Shown here: positions 18,549 through 26,115 of the stretch, one piece after another
Layout: each line of letters opens with the position of its first letter
Position numbering within the stretch: position 1 is the first letter of the stretch
NCBI RefSeq assembly: GCF_015482585.1
Contig: NZ_CP049742.1
Span: 1,946,001-2,010,000 of the forward strand
Source: Mangrovibacillus cuniculi
GTDB taxonomy: Bacteria > Bacillota > Bacilli > Bacillales > R1DC41
DNA: 64,000 nucleotides
Direction of reading: 5' to 3'
Notes under the pieces: model-generated
Told to the model about the DNA's origin: nothing
Database searches by the model: none
The model's input: the letters and a program-made list of their open reading frames with translations, nothing else
Translations under genes and position numbers: made by a program

Positions 18549-19496
18549 ATGACAAACCAAATTAGCCTCCCCTTCGATATAAAAGAACAACGATTTTACT
18601 CATGGAACACGCAATTAAAAGAACACTTCGGTCAAAAAATTATTAAAGTCTCCCTTGATGGCGGATTTGACTGTCCTAATAGAGACGGTACTGTGGCTCA
18701 TGGTGGTTGTACGTTTTGCTCAGCTGCAGGTTCAGGTGATTTTGCTGGCAACCGAGTAGAGCCACCCCCCGTGCAATTTCAAAAAGGTGTAGAAAAAATG
18801 TCTTCTAAGTGGAAATCTGGTAAATATATTGCTTATTTCCAAGCTTTCACTAACACGCATGCGCCTGTAGGAGTATTACGTGAACGATTTGAATCTGTAC
18901 TTACATTAGATGGTGTTGTAGGAATTTCTATTGCTACAAGACCTGATTGTTTACCAGATGATGTGTTAGATTATTTAGAGGAACTTCACCACAGAACTTA
19001 TTTGTGGGTAGAATTAGGACTTCAAACCATTCATGAAAGAACTGCACTTTTAATAAATAGAGCTCATGATTTAAAGACGTACGATAAAGGGGTACAAGCA
19101 CTACGCAAACGAGGCATTCGCGTTTGCACACATTTAATTAACGGATTACCTCTCGAAAATTACAATATGATGATGGAAACAGCACAATATGTTGCCGACC
19201 AAGATATTCAAGGTGTTAAACTTCATTTGCTACATCTTTTAAAAGGAACACCAATGGTAAAGCAATACGAAAAAGGATTAGTCGAATTTATGTCCCAACA
19301 AGACTACATTGAATTAATCTGTGATCAGTTAGAAATATTACCTTCTTCTGTCACCATACATCGTATTACTGGTGATGGTCCGCTCTCTCTCATGGTTGGC
19401 CCAATGTGGAGCTCCGATAAATGGAGTGTATTAAATGGAATCAATCAAGAGTTACGCAATCGTGATAGTTGGCAAGGAAAGAAAGTGCGAGGTTAA
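18549..19496 (+). CDS. ytqA: Radical SAM protein YtqA (MnmL-type tRNA wobble modification)
   Basis: 315 residues. The iron-sulfur motif is atypical for radical SAM: CPNRDGTVAHGGCTFC, with C-x8-C-x2-C spacing, as in the YhcC/TIGR01212 group. TRPDCLPDDVLDYL and WVELGLQT follow as SAM-barrel strands. From memory of recent work, YtqA (MnmL) and YtqB (MnmM) together convert cmnm5 to mnm5 on wobble U34 of certain tRNAs in Gram-positive bacteria that lack MnmC. The start at 18549 is set by GAGAGGA upstream; the 18501 frame start lacks a ribosome site. ytqB begins four bases after the stop, so they form an operon. Confidence 0.88.
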   Translation: MTNQISLPFDIKEQRFYSWNTQLKEHFGQKIIKVSLDGGFDCPNRDGTVAHGGCTFCSAAGSGDFAGNRVEPPPVQFQKGVEKMSSKWKSGKYIAYFQAFTNTHAPVGVLRERFESVLTLDGVVGISIATRPDCLPDDVLDYLEELHHRTYLWVELGLQTIHERTALLINRAHDLKTYDKGVQALRKRGIRVCTHLINGLPLENYNMMMETAQYVADQDIQGVKLHLLHLLKGTPMVKQYEKGLVEFMSQQDYIELICDQLEILPSSVTIHRITGDGPLSLMVGPMWSSDKWSVLNGINQELRNRDSWQGKKVRG

Positions 19497-19500
19497 AGAC

Positions 19501-20073
19501 ATGACGTTAGATAGAGTGATGACATTTGCAAAAAAACTATTGACTGAACGAGTCATATCCGGAGATTGTGTAGTTGATGGCACGATGGGAAACGGACATG
19601 ACACTGCGTTCTTAGCAGGGTTAGTTGGAGATAATGGAAAAGTTTTAGCGTTTGACGTACAGAATCAAGCAGTGGAAAATACCACTACTCGCTTGAAAGA
19701 ATTAGGTCTCCTAGAACGAGTCAACTGTATTTTAGACGGACATGAGAATGTAGCAACATATTTGTCTGCTTACGAAGAAAAACCTCTACGTGCAGCAATG
19801 TTTAACCTAGGCTATTTGCCAGGCGGAGATAAATCAATTGTTACAACGCCTGATACTACAATTACTGCGATTAATGTATTGTGTAAAAAAATAGAAAGAA
19901 AAGGCATTATAGCGCTTATTGTTTATCATGGACATGAAGAAGGCAAAATAGAGAGAGATGCAGTAGTGTCTCATGTATCGCAACTAAATCAAAAAGAATT
20001 CGACGTAGCAAAGTATGAATTCATCAACCAAGTAAATGATCCTCCGTTTTTGTTGTTGATTTCTAAAAAATAA
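19501..20073 (+). CDS. ytqB: SAM-dependent methyltransferase YtqB (MnmM-type)
   Basis: 190 residues, Rossmann-fold rRNA-type methylase family. VVDGTMGNGHDTAFLA is the SAM-binding motif I, and FNLGYLPGGDKSIVTTPDTT is the conserved motif IV region. It should methylate the nm5 group at the wobble position of tRNA to mnm5, acting after YtqA; this rests on published MnmM work recalled, not on sequence alone. ATG 19501 follows GAGG; the earlier in-frame ATG lies inside ytqA. The pair ends just before a family 1 repeat and a terminator. Confidence 0.88.
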   Translation: MTLDRVMTFAKKLLTERVISGDCVVDGTMGNGHDTAFLAGLVGDNGKVLAFDVQNQAVENTTTRLKELGLLERVNCILDGHENVATYLSAYEEKPLRAAMFNLGYLPGGDKSIVTTPDTTITAINVLCKKIERKGIIALIVYHGHEEGKIERDAVVSHVSQLNQKEFDVAKYEFINQVNDPPFLLLISKK

Positions 20074-20096
20074 TTATGAAATAGAGTCTTGGACAA

Positions 20097-20250
20097 ATCC
20101 TGAAAGTGACTGCAATGGGATTTCCACTGCAGGGGGACGCTTTCCACGGGGCGGGTTGCTGAGCCTCCTCGTCGCTGAAGAACGCTCCTGCGGGCTCTCA
20201 GTAACCCACCTTTCCCGTAGGAGTCGCCCCCTTCCGCTCCAATCCCAAAG
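20097..20250 (-). repeat. Family 1 post-terminator repeat, copy C
   Basis: Complete copy: GAAAGTGACTGCAATGGG at the left, GAGCCTCCTCGTCGCTGAAG in the middle, GTCGCCCCCTTCCGCTCC then AATCCCAAAG at the right. It is spaced about 50 bp from the terminator at 20303 that serves desR on the minus strand. Confidence 0.88.
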
Positions 20251-20302
20251 TTATATTCTGTAAATTTATAATTCTGCAATATTATAAATTTAGATCCAAC
20301 GT

Positions 20303-20343
20303 CAAAAAGGTACATTCGTTTTTTTCGAAATGTACCTTTTTTG
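20303..20343. terminator. Bidirectional terminator of the GGTACATT family
   Basis: AAAAAGGTACATT pairs with AATGTACCTTTTTT. It separates the convergent ytqB and desR genes. Confidence 0.9.
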
Positions 20344-20362
20344 TTTTGTCCAAACCTCTATG

Positions 20363-20962
20363 TTATTTAAACCACCCTTTTTCCTTCGACTGCGTGATGG
20401 CCTCTATTCGATTTTTCACTTCTAATTTGTCTAGAATAGTGGAGATATAATTCCTTACTGTCCCAGCCTTTAGCTTTAAACTATCCGCAATTTCTTGTGT
20501 GTTTTTCCCATTTGCAACTAATTCTAAAACTTCTATTTCTCTCTCCGTTAATGGATTTTCCGGCGCATAGACGTCCTCCATTAACTCTGGCGCATAAATT
20601 TTTCTCCCAGACATGATATTTCTAATGGAATTCGCTAACTCTTCTGACGGTCTATCCTTTAACAAATATCCTTGCACTCCTGCTTTTAAAGCTCTTTGAA
20701 AATAACCGGATCGAGCGAAAGTCGTTAAAATGATGACCTTACAATCGGAACCTTTTAATTGCTCTGCAGCGTCTAATCCACTTCCACCTGGCATCTCAAT
20801 ATCCATCAAACAAATATCCGGTTGTAACGTTCTCACCAATTCTAACGCTTCTTCTCCATTGGTCGCTTTCCCAACTACTTCCATATCATCTTCTAAATTC
20901 AACAATGATCCGAGTGCTCCGAGTAGCAATTGTTGATCTTCTGCAATCACTATTTTAATCAT
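20363..20962 (-). CDS. desR: Response regulator DesR (NarL family)
   Basis: 199 residues. The receiver domain has acidic pocket E8/D9, phosphoacceptor D54 in CLMDIEMPGGSG, and K103-type LLKDRPSEE. The C-terminal LuxR-type helix-turn-helix is LTEREIEVLELVANGKNTQEIADSLKLKAGTVRNYISTILDKL. ATG 20962 follows GAGGAG; the longer frame starts inside desK. It is adjacent to a NarL-type kinase and a fatty-acid desaturase, the arrangement of the B. subtilis des-desK-desR cold-shock system, in which phosphorylated DesR activates des. Confidence 0.9.
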   Translation of the reverse strand: MIKIVIAEDQQLLLGALGSLLNLEDDMEVVGKATNGEEALELVRTLQPDICLMDIEMPGGSGLDAAEQLKGSDCKVIILTTFARSGYFQRALKAGVQGYLLKDRPSEELANSIRNIMSGRKIYAPELMEDVYAPENPLTEREIEVLELVANGKNTQEIADSLKLKAGTVRNYISTILDKLEVKNRIEAITQSKEKGWFK

Positions 20963-20963
20963 C

Positions 20964-22097
20964 TTACTTCTCCTCACTTTTCGGCTTTGCATCATTTGGT
21001 ACGACTATCGTAACCTCAGTTCCATTTTCTGTATCAATAGAAATAGATCCGTTCACGAATGCTACGCGTTCTTTCATTCCTAAAATCCCGCTTCCTAACA
21101 CTTCATCTGGCTTTCGTTTTTGAAACATACCGTTATCACGAATCACTAACTGTACATCTTTAAATCTTGGATCAATGGAAACTTCACATCTTGAAGCAAG
21201 GCTATGCTTTACAACATTCGTTACAGCTTCTCGCAAACACATACTCAAAATGTTTTCCGTTAATGGACTTAATTTATGTTCCGTTGCCGTTTGGTGAATA
21301 ATTAGGGTAATATTAGCTGCAGTTAACAATTGTTCTACCCTTAACAACTCATCTTGCAACCTTACTTCTCTCATAGAAGAAACCATTTTCCTTACTTCAT
21401 TTAAAGCTGTTCTGGCCGTTTGTCCAACATCTTTTAACTCTTGTTTTGCTTGCTCTGGATTTTTCGTCACAAGTTTGCGAGCTAAGTCACTTTTCATCCC
21501 AATTAAGGAAAGTTTCTGCCCCAACGTATCATGTAAATCTCTCGCAATCCGTTGTCTTTCTTCCAGCTTACTTAAATCCGAAATACGCTTATTCGCATCT
21601 TCTAGCTTCTCTGTTAACACATCACGCTCATTTCGGTTATGAATACTAAACGGCAAAAGGATAACAGCAATCCAGATGATGACAACAAAAGGAAACTGAC
21701 GCAAAAACACAGCGTCTTGTTGAACGATAGAGATATTTATGATAATGGAAGTACTGACTAAATGAATAAAATATAAGGTGAGAAAAGGAACTCTATTTTT
21801 AATATTTCCAATAAAATGCGCCAAGAAAAACGCAAAGTAGATGTAACTAAATAAACTTGTTGAAGCAATAGAAATCCCCATCAAGAGAATTCCCCAAACA
21901 TAAATTCCCCATCTTTTTGCGCGCAACGCAATGCGGTAAAAAAGGAAGAATAAAACGGTTAAAAGGATACCGGCTACAATCGCAGCCGGTGATTCCAACT
22001 GAAAAATAAAATAAAAAGGTAAGATAAATAAAATCATCCAAATGTATGGAGATATTCCTGTTTTCGCTTGAATGTCACTTAATTTTTTCCTGACCAT
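20964..22097 (-). CDS. desK: Membrane fluidity-sensing histidine kinase DesK
   Basis: 377 residues. Five or so membrane segments fill residues 15-150 with almost no extracellular domain, as in DesK, which measures bilayer thickness. A coiled-coil linker (LTEKLEDANKRISDLSKLEERQR) leads to the HisKA_3 motif RDLHDTLGQKLSLIG with phospho-acceptor H189. The ATPase domain has CLREAVTNVVKHS (N box) and GSGILGMKERV (G box). The start at 22097 has AGGAG seven bases upstream. It reaches desR with a two-base gap, giving a coupled pair. Confidence 0.9.
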   Translation of the reverse strand: MVRKKLSDIQAKTGISPYIWMILFILPFYFIFQLESPAAIVAGILLTVLFFLFYRIALRAKRWGIYVWGILLMGISIASTSLFSYIYFAFFLAHFIGNIKNRVPFLTLYFIHLVSTSIIINISIVQQDAVFLRQFPFVVIIWIAVILLPFSIHNRNERDVLTEKLEDANKRISDLSKLEERQRIARDLHDTLGQKLSLIGMKSDLARKLVTKNPEQAKQELKDVGQTARTALNEVRKMVSSMREVRLQDELLRVEQLLTAANITLIIHQTATEHKLSPLTENILSMCLREAVTNVVKHSLASRCEVSIDPRFKDVQLVIRDNGMFQKRKPDEVLGSGILGMKERVAFVNGSISIDTENGTEVTIVVPNDAKPKSEEK

Positions 22098-22111
22098 TGT
22101 CCAACTCCTAT

Positions 22112-22140
22112 AAAAAAAGAAAGCATATCCTGCTTTCTCT
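22112..22140 (-). terminator. Hairpin with U-tract between des and desK
   Basis: On the minus strand AGAAAGCA-GGATA-TGCTTTCT is followed by seven T's, then the desK ribosome site. It should end most des transcripts, leaving lower read-through into desKR. Confidence 0.75.
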
Positions 22141-22148
22141 TCATACTA

Positions 22149-23147
22149 TCATTTTTGCAATGTTCGTAGGTCACCAAAACTGACAAACTTTTTCTGATTC
22201 TCATCATATAGTCTAAACTTTAAAGACTTTAAGGATGACCAAAGAGTAATGGTTGGTACGTTTTGTAACGGTTCTGAAGAGTTGTGCACATCCTCTAGCT
22301 TATAGTTTGGTACACGTGGACTCAAGTGATGCACATGATGGTAACCAATGTTACCTGTGAACCACTGAAGAACTTTCGGTAGTTTGTAATACGAACTACC
22401 TTCCACTGCTGCCGAAACATATTGCCAGTTCGCATCTGGCTCAAAGTATGAGTCTTCAAACGTATGTTGAACGTAGAACAACCAAACACCGATGGTTCCT
22501 GAGATTAGGAAGATTGGAGCTTGCACCAATAAGAATGCTTGCCAACCGATTGTTAAGCTAAGAATAGTCGCAATAAGTACAATTAATATATTTGTTAGGT
22601 ACGTGTTTAGTCTTTCTTCTTTTCGTGCACCTTTACGGTTAAAACGATACGAGATAAGAAATACATATGTTGGTCCTAAACCAAACATCACTATAGGATT
22701 TCGGTATAATCGATAACCAATTTTCGTCCAGATGGATGCTTCTTGATATTCTTTTACCGTTAGAACCCAAATGTCGCCGACTCCACGCTTGTCTAAGTTA
22801 CTACTAGTAGCATGGTGCATAGCATGTTCGTGCTGCCACTGTGAATAAGGTACTAGTGTTAATACTCCTGTTAAAGTGCCAACCCATTTATTTAGTTTAC
22901 GATTTTTAAAAAACGAGTAGTGACAGCAATCATGGAAAATGATAAAGATCCTAGTTAATAAACCTGCGTTCACAACCGCTAATCCTAATGTTAGCCAATA
23001 CGATACAGAAAGACTCCAATAGGCTACTACCCAAATTGCAAGAAAAGGAAGTAAGGTGTTACACAATTGTCGTACACTTCTCATCATTTCTGCTTTTTCA
23101 TAAGGAGCAACTTGTTTTCGAAGTTGTCGTTGTTCTACTTGTGTCAT
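22149..23147 (-). CDS. des: Acyl-lipid desaturase Des
   Basis: 332-residue integral membrane di-iron desaturase that puts a double bond into phospholipid acyl chains at low temperature (delta-5 in B. subtilis). All three histidine boxes are present: HDCCH in IIFHDCCHYSFF, HEHAMHH, and HHVHH in GYHHVHHLSPRVP. Hydrophobic segments surround them. I chose ATG 23147 because GGAAGGAT lies nine bases upstream; the ATG at 23171 is preceded only by an A-run. It is the promoter-proximal gene of des-desK-desR, with operator-like palindromes 60-100 bp upstream. Confidence 0.93.
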   Translation of the reverse strand: MTQVEQRQLRKQVAPYEKAEMMRSVRQLCNTLLPFLAIWVVAYWSLSVSYWLTLGLAVVNAGLLTRIFIIFHDCCHYSFFKNRKLNKWVGTLTGVLTLVPYSQWQHEHAMHHATSSNLDKRGVGDIWVLTVKEYQEASIWTKIGYRLYRNPIVMFGLGPTYVFLISYRFNRKGARKEERLNTYLTNILIVLIATILSLTIGWQAFLLVQAPIFLISGTIGVWLFYVQHTFEDSYFEPDANWQYVSAAVEGSSYYKLPKVLQWFTGNIGYHHVHHLSPRVPNYKLEDVHNSSEPLQNVPTITLWSSLKSLKFRLYDENQKKFVSFGDLRTLQK

Positions 23148-23181
23148 TGAGTGTTCATCCTTCCGTGACATCTTTTTTTTA

Positions 23182-23250
23182 AGTATATCTAGGAAAGAAA
23201 ACCTTGTGCAGTCATGACTGTCATATCATATTTATGACAAATGTCATATC
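23182..23250 (-). promoter_or_regulatory. des promoter with DesR-like operators
   Basis: There are two palindromes: ATGACAAATGTCAT at 23234-23247 and ATGACTGTCAT at 23214-23224, spaced 20 bp centre to centre (two helix turns). On the minus strand a TATACT -10 box (23187-23182) lies downstream with a weak TGCACA -35 at 17 bp. In B. subtilis two adjacent DesR sites upstream of the des promoter mediate cold activation; the half-site ATGACA fits. Confidence 0.7.
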
Positions 23251-23346
23251 ACTAGCCATTATTAGCAGATACTAAGATTTTTATATTCTTATCCATATAG
23301 AAGAAACTATTTTGCTCTCTTTTCAAACTCAGAAAAATTACAATAA

Positions 23347-23437
23347 ACCGAAAGTGACTGCACAGGGATTTCCGCTCCAGGGGGACGCGTTCCACGGGGC
23401 GGGTTGCTGAGCCTCCTCGTCGCGTAAGATCGCGCTC
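23347..23437 (-). repeat. Family 1 repeat copy D, left part (split by IS)
   Basis: CCGAAAGTGACTGCACAGGG through GCCTCCTCGTCGC to GCGCTC matches copy C. It is interrupted after CTC at 23435-23437 by the insertion sequence; the remainder resumes at 24869. Confidence 0.88.
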
Positions 23438-23490
23438 TGAACTGCACCCCAATTGTTGGACACACATTCCACAGTTGGAGGTGTGTTTTT

Positions 23491-23985
23491 TTGTCCCAAT
23501 TTTCTAAAGAACAAAAGTTACTTGCTGTTTATCGATATCAAACTGAAAATGTAAGTTATCGCTCGTTATCCAAAGAACTAGGAATTGATCCTTCGGTCCT
23601 TCGACATTGGGTGGCATTAGTTCACTATCATGGAGATACTGCGTTTTCCTTTCCCTATACAAACTATTCTTCAGCCTTTAAACTAAAAGTAATTAAATCC
23701 GTTAAAGGCTTGGACTATTCTATTAGGAAAGCAGCTGCTATTTTTCAAATTCCTGATCCTTCTATGGTGCGTAAATGGATTAGGAAGTGGGAAAGTCAAG
23801 GATCCCAAGCCTTTCAAGAAGAAGTGAGGCTAGTAGACATGACCAAATCAAAAAATACCAAACAAGATAAACAATCAAATCCATCAATAGAAGAACTTCA
23901 AAAAGAACTGGATTATCTGAGAATGGAAAATGCTTATTTAAAAAAGTTGAAAGCCTTAGTTCAGGAAAAATCACCAAAGAAATGA
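23491..23985 (+). CDS. IS3-family transposase OrfA
   Basis: 164 residues. Two helix-turn-helix segments (YRSLSKELGIDPSVLRHWVA and YSIRKAAAIFQIPDPSMVRKW) bind the inverted repeats. A C-terminal leucine-zipper-like coiled coil (IEELQKELDYLRMENAYLKKL) follows. It starts at TTG 23491 behind GGAGGTG. A slippery A AAA AAG lies 40 bp before its end, so a fraction of ribosomes should shift -1 to make the OrfAB transposase; OrfA alone usually acts as a regulator. Confidence 0.92.
   Translation: MSQFSKEQKLLAVYRYQTENVSYRSLSKELGIDPSVLRHWVALVHYHGDTAFSFPYTNYSSAFKLKVIKSVKGLDYSIRKAAAIFQIPDPSMVRKWIRKWESQGSQAFQEEVRLVDMTKSKNTKQDKQSNPSIEELQKELDYLRMENAYLKKLKALVQEKSPKK
23940..23946 (+). promoter_or_regulatory. 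Programmed -1 frameshift site (A6G)
   Basis: The heptamer A AAA AAG is in the correct phase of orfA (AAA AAG are Lys-Lys codons). After a -1 slip the frame reads VESLSSGKITKE and enters OrfB at MKAKVIYEL without any stop. Same signal as in IS150 and IS911. Confidence 0.85.
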
Positions 23986-24836
23986 AAGCCAAGGTAATAT
24001 ATGAACTAAGGCATGAATTCCCCGTTAAAGACCTAGTTAAAGTAGCTAGAATTTCAAGAAGCACTTACTATTTCATTGTGAAGTGTTGGCAAAGAAAAGA
24101 TCCTGATCGAAAATGGAAACGACGCATTAAATTCATCTATAAAAAACATAAAGGTCGATTAGGATATAGACGAATTACAGACATTCTCCAAGAAAAGGGT
24201 CACTGTATAAACAAAAAGAAAGTCTATCGTATCATGGGTGATTTGGGGTTACGCTGTATAGTAAGAATGAAAAAATATCAATCGTACATCAGTGGGTTCG
24301 GAAAAGCTTCTGAAAACATATTAAATCGTAATTTCCATGCCTCAAAGCCCAATCAAAAATGGGTGACAGATATTACGGAATTTAAACTATTTGGACAGAA
24401 ACTATATTTCTCACCTATATTAGATTTATTTAATGGTGAGATTATTTCCTATACCCTTCAAACAAGACCGACATACGATCTAGTAGAAGATATGATGCTC
24501 CAAGCCCTTACTCGTAAAAAAACAAGTGATGATTTATTAATTCACTCAGATCAGGGGTGGCATTATCGAATGCCCCAATATCGTCGATTATTGAAAGATC
24601 ACAATATCACCCAAAGTATGTCTAGAAAAGGAAACTGTTACGATAACGCAGTTATAGAGAACTTCTTTGGGATATTTAAATCAGAATTTATACAGTTAGA
24701 ACAATTTGAGAGTGTAGAGCACTTCATACATGAATTAGAAAATTACATTTTTTACTACAATAACTTAAGAATTAAATCGAAACTAAATAGAAAAAGCCCA
24801 GTTGCCTATAGAAGAAATTATGAGCAAGCTGCTTAA
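23982..24836 (+). CDS. IS3-family transposase OrfB (DDE integrase domain)
   Basis: 284 residues. An HTH_21 region (KHKGRLGYRRITDILQEKG) is followed by an rve-type catalytic core. The DDE triad is visible as D in WVTDITEFKL, D in HSDQGWHY and E in DNAVIENFFGIFKSE, with the usual GNCYDNA before the Glu. Its own ATG (23982) overlaps the orfA stop by four bases, but the working enzyme is expected to be the OrfAB fusion. There are no stops or frameshifts, so the element may be active. Confidence 0.94.
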   Translation: MKAKVIYELRHEFPVKDLVKVARISRSTYYFIVKCWQRKDPDRKWKRRIKFIYKKHKGRLGYRRITDILQEKGHCINKKKVYRIMGDLGLRCIVRMKKYQSYISGFGKASENILNRNFHASKPNQKWVTDITEFKLFGQKLYFSPILDLFNGEIISYTLQTRPTYDLVEDMMLQALTRKKTSDDLLIHSDQGWHYRMPQYRRLLKDHNITQSMSRKGNCYDNAVIENFFGIFKSEFIQLEQFESVEHFIHELENYIFYYNNLRIKSKLNRKSPVAYRRNYEQAA

Positions 24837-24868
24837 ATAATCTGTGTCCAATTTCAGGGGGCAGTTCA

Positions 24869-24934
24869 CTCCTGTGGGGTCTCAGTAACCCACCTTTCCC
24901 GTAGGAGTCGCCCCCTTCCGCTCCAATCCCAAAG
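24869..24934 (-). repeat. Family 1 repeat copy D, right part
   Basis: The target duplication CTC is followed by CTGTGGGGTCTCAG, GTAGGAGTCGCCCCC and CCGCTCCAATCCCAAAG, completing the copy begun at 23347. Confidence 0.88.
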
Positions 24935-24992
24935 TTTAATTTAACGAAAGCAGTATTTCTGCAGTTTTAAAAAGTAAATTACCTTTAAACAT

Positions 24993-25036
24993 TATCAACA
25001 AAGAGGTACATTCGTTTTGAATGTACCTCTTTGACA
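24993..25036. terminator. Terminator of the GGTACATT family
   Basis: CAAAGAGGTACATTC pairs with GAATGTACCTCTTTG. It lies just past the end of the luciferase-like monooxygenase on the minus strand, about 60 bp from the family 1 repeat. Confidence 0.85.
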
Positions 25037-25038
25037 AA

Positions 25039-26046
25039 TTATTGATTTAACATAGCCTCTGCTACAAGCTCATAGGAACGTTTTCTTTTTTCGTAGTCGT
25101 ACATAATTGTCACTAACATAAACTCATCTACGTCATACTGCTTTTGCAAATGAAGTAATTTATCCCTTACTTGCTCTTTTGTTCCCACAATCATTCTTTC
25201 TCTATTTTGTCTTACTCGTTGTTGTTCAAAGAACGAATATGGATACGTACTCGCAACCTCTGGATTAGGAGTACCCTTTGAAGGCATTCCTTGTTCCAGC
25301 TGTATCAAGGATAAATCAATGCTAGAAGCTAGATAGTTTGCTTCTTCCTCTGTCTCTCCACATAAAACAAACACAGCTAGCATGCTATACGGATATTTAA
25401 GGTTGGCAGATGGCTTAAACTGCTGTTTATACGTTGTTAAGTTATGACCTGTGTACTCTGCCTGGATAAACTGAGCATACGTATACGGCAAACCAAGCTC
25501 CGCTGCCAACTCCGCACTTGATGGACTGGATCCAAGTAGCCAAAGATCCGCTTTACTTTTAGGGATAGGTGTTGCCTTTAATCCATGATAAGGATGATTT
25601 ATATCTACATCATCCTGTAAATATGCTCGCAATTCTTCTACTTGATCTTTAAACTGGTGGGTCATTGGTCTATTGCCATTGTTTAATGCAAGTGTTGCTC
25701 GTGGCATTCCACCTGGTGCTCGTCCAACGCCAACATCTACTCTCCCATGCGCTAGTGTCGCTAACACATTCATATTTTCCGCTACTTTATAAGAACTATA
25801 GTGAGGTAGCATAACTCCGCCAGAACCTACTCTAATCTTAGAAGTGTTAGCTGCTAGAAAACTCATTAGTACTTCTGGTGAAGAACCAGCTAGAGTGGAA
25901 GTATCATGATGTTCTGAAACCCAGAAGCGCATATACCCCAATTTTTCTACTAGTTTTGCTAATTCTACTGTTTCTTGCAATGCTTTTTCAGGAGACTTTC
26001 CTTCGGCTATCGGTGACTGATCTAGTACACTTAATTTTATACTCAT
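25039..26046 (-). CDS. LLM-class (luciferase-like) flavin oxidoreductase
   Basis: 335 residues. LSVLDQSPIAEGKSPEKAL begins the MsnO8-type subgroup of bacterial luciferase-like FMN/F420 monooxygenases. WVSEHHDTSTLAGSSPEVL and VGVGRAPGG are barrel and flavin-phosphate motifs. These enzymes use reduced FMN and oxygen on varied substrates; which one cannot be read. ATG 26046 has GGAGGGGGA upstream; a TTG at 26061 overlaps that site. Monocistronic. Confidence 0.82.
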   Translation of the reverse strand: MSIKLSVLDQSPIAEGKSPEKALQETVELAKLVEKLGYMRFWVSEHHDTSTLAGSSPEVLMSFLAANTSKIRVGSGGVMLPHYSSYKVAENMNVLATLAHGRVDVGVGRAPGGMPRATLALNNGNRPMTHQFKDQVEELRAYLQDDVDINHPYHGLKATPIPKSKADLWLLGSSPSSAELAAELGLPYTYAQFIQAEYTGHNLTTYKQQFKPSANLKYPYSMLAVFVLCGETEEEANYLASSIDLSLIQLEQGMPSKGTPNPEVASTYPYSFFEQQRVRQNRERMIVGTKEQVRDKLLHLQKQYDVDEFMLVTIMYDYEKRKRSYELVAEAMLNQ

Positions 26047-26115
26047 CCGTTCCCCCTCCAATTCATGCCTTTTACTCTACAAGTGTTTGTATGTAACGTC
26101 TAGTAAATTGCTCAA

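Larger units (their letters stand above)
23438..24868 (+). mobile_element. IS3-family (IS150-group-like) insertion sequence, 1431 bp
   Basis: The ends are imperfect inverted repeats: TGAACTGCACCCC..TTGGACACA at the left and, in reverse complement, TGAACTGCCCCC..TTGGACACA at the right. Flanking CTC at 23435-23437 and 24869-24871 is a 3-bp target duplication: removing the element and one CTC restores GCGCTCCTGTGGGG, the sequence found in intact copies of the host repeat. It carries orfA and orfB with a canonical frameshift site. It looks intact and recently inserted. Confidence 0.93.

Noticed and set aside
24272..24836. Possible degenerate transposase
   Set aside because: The DDE residues and frame are intact, so it is kept as a functional OrfB rather than a pseudogene.
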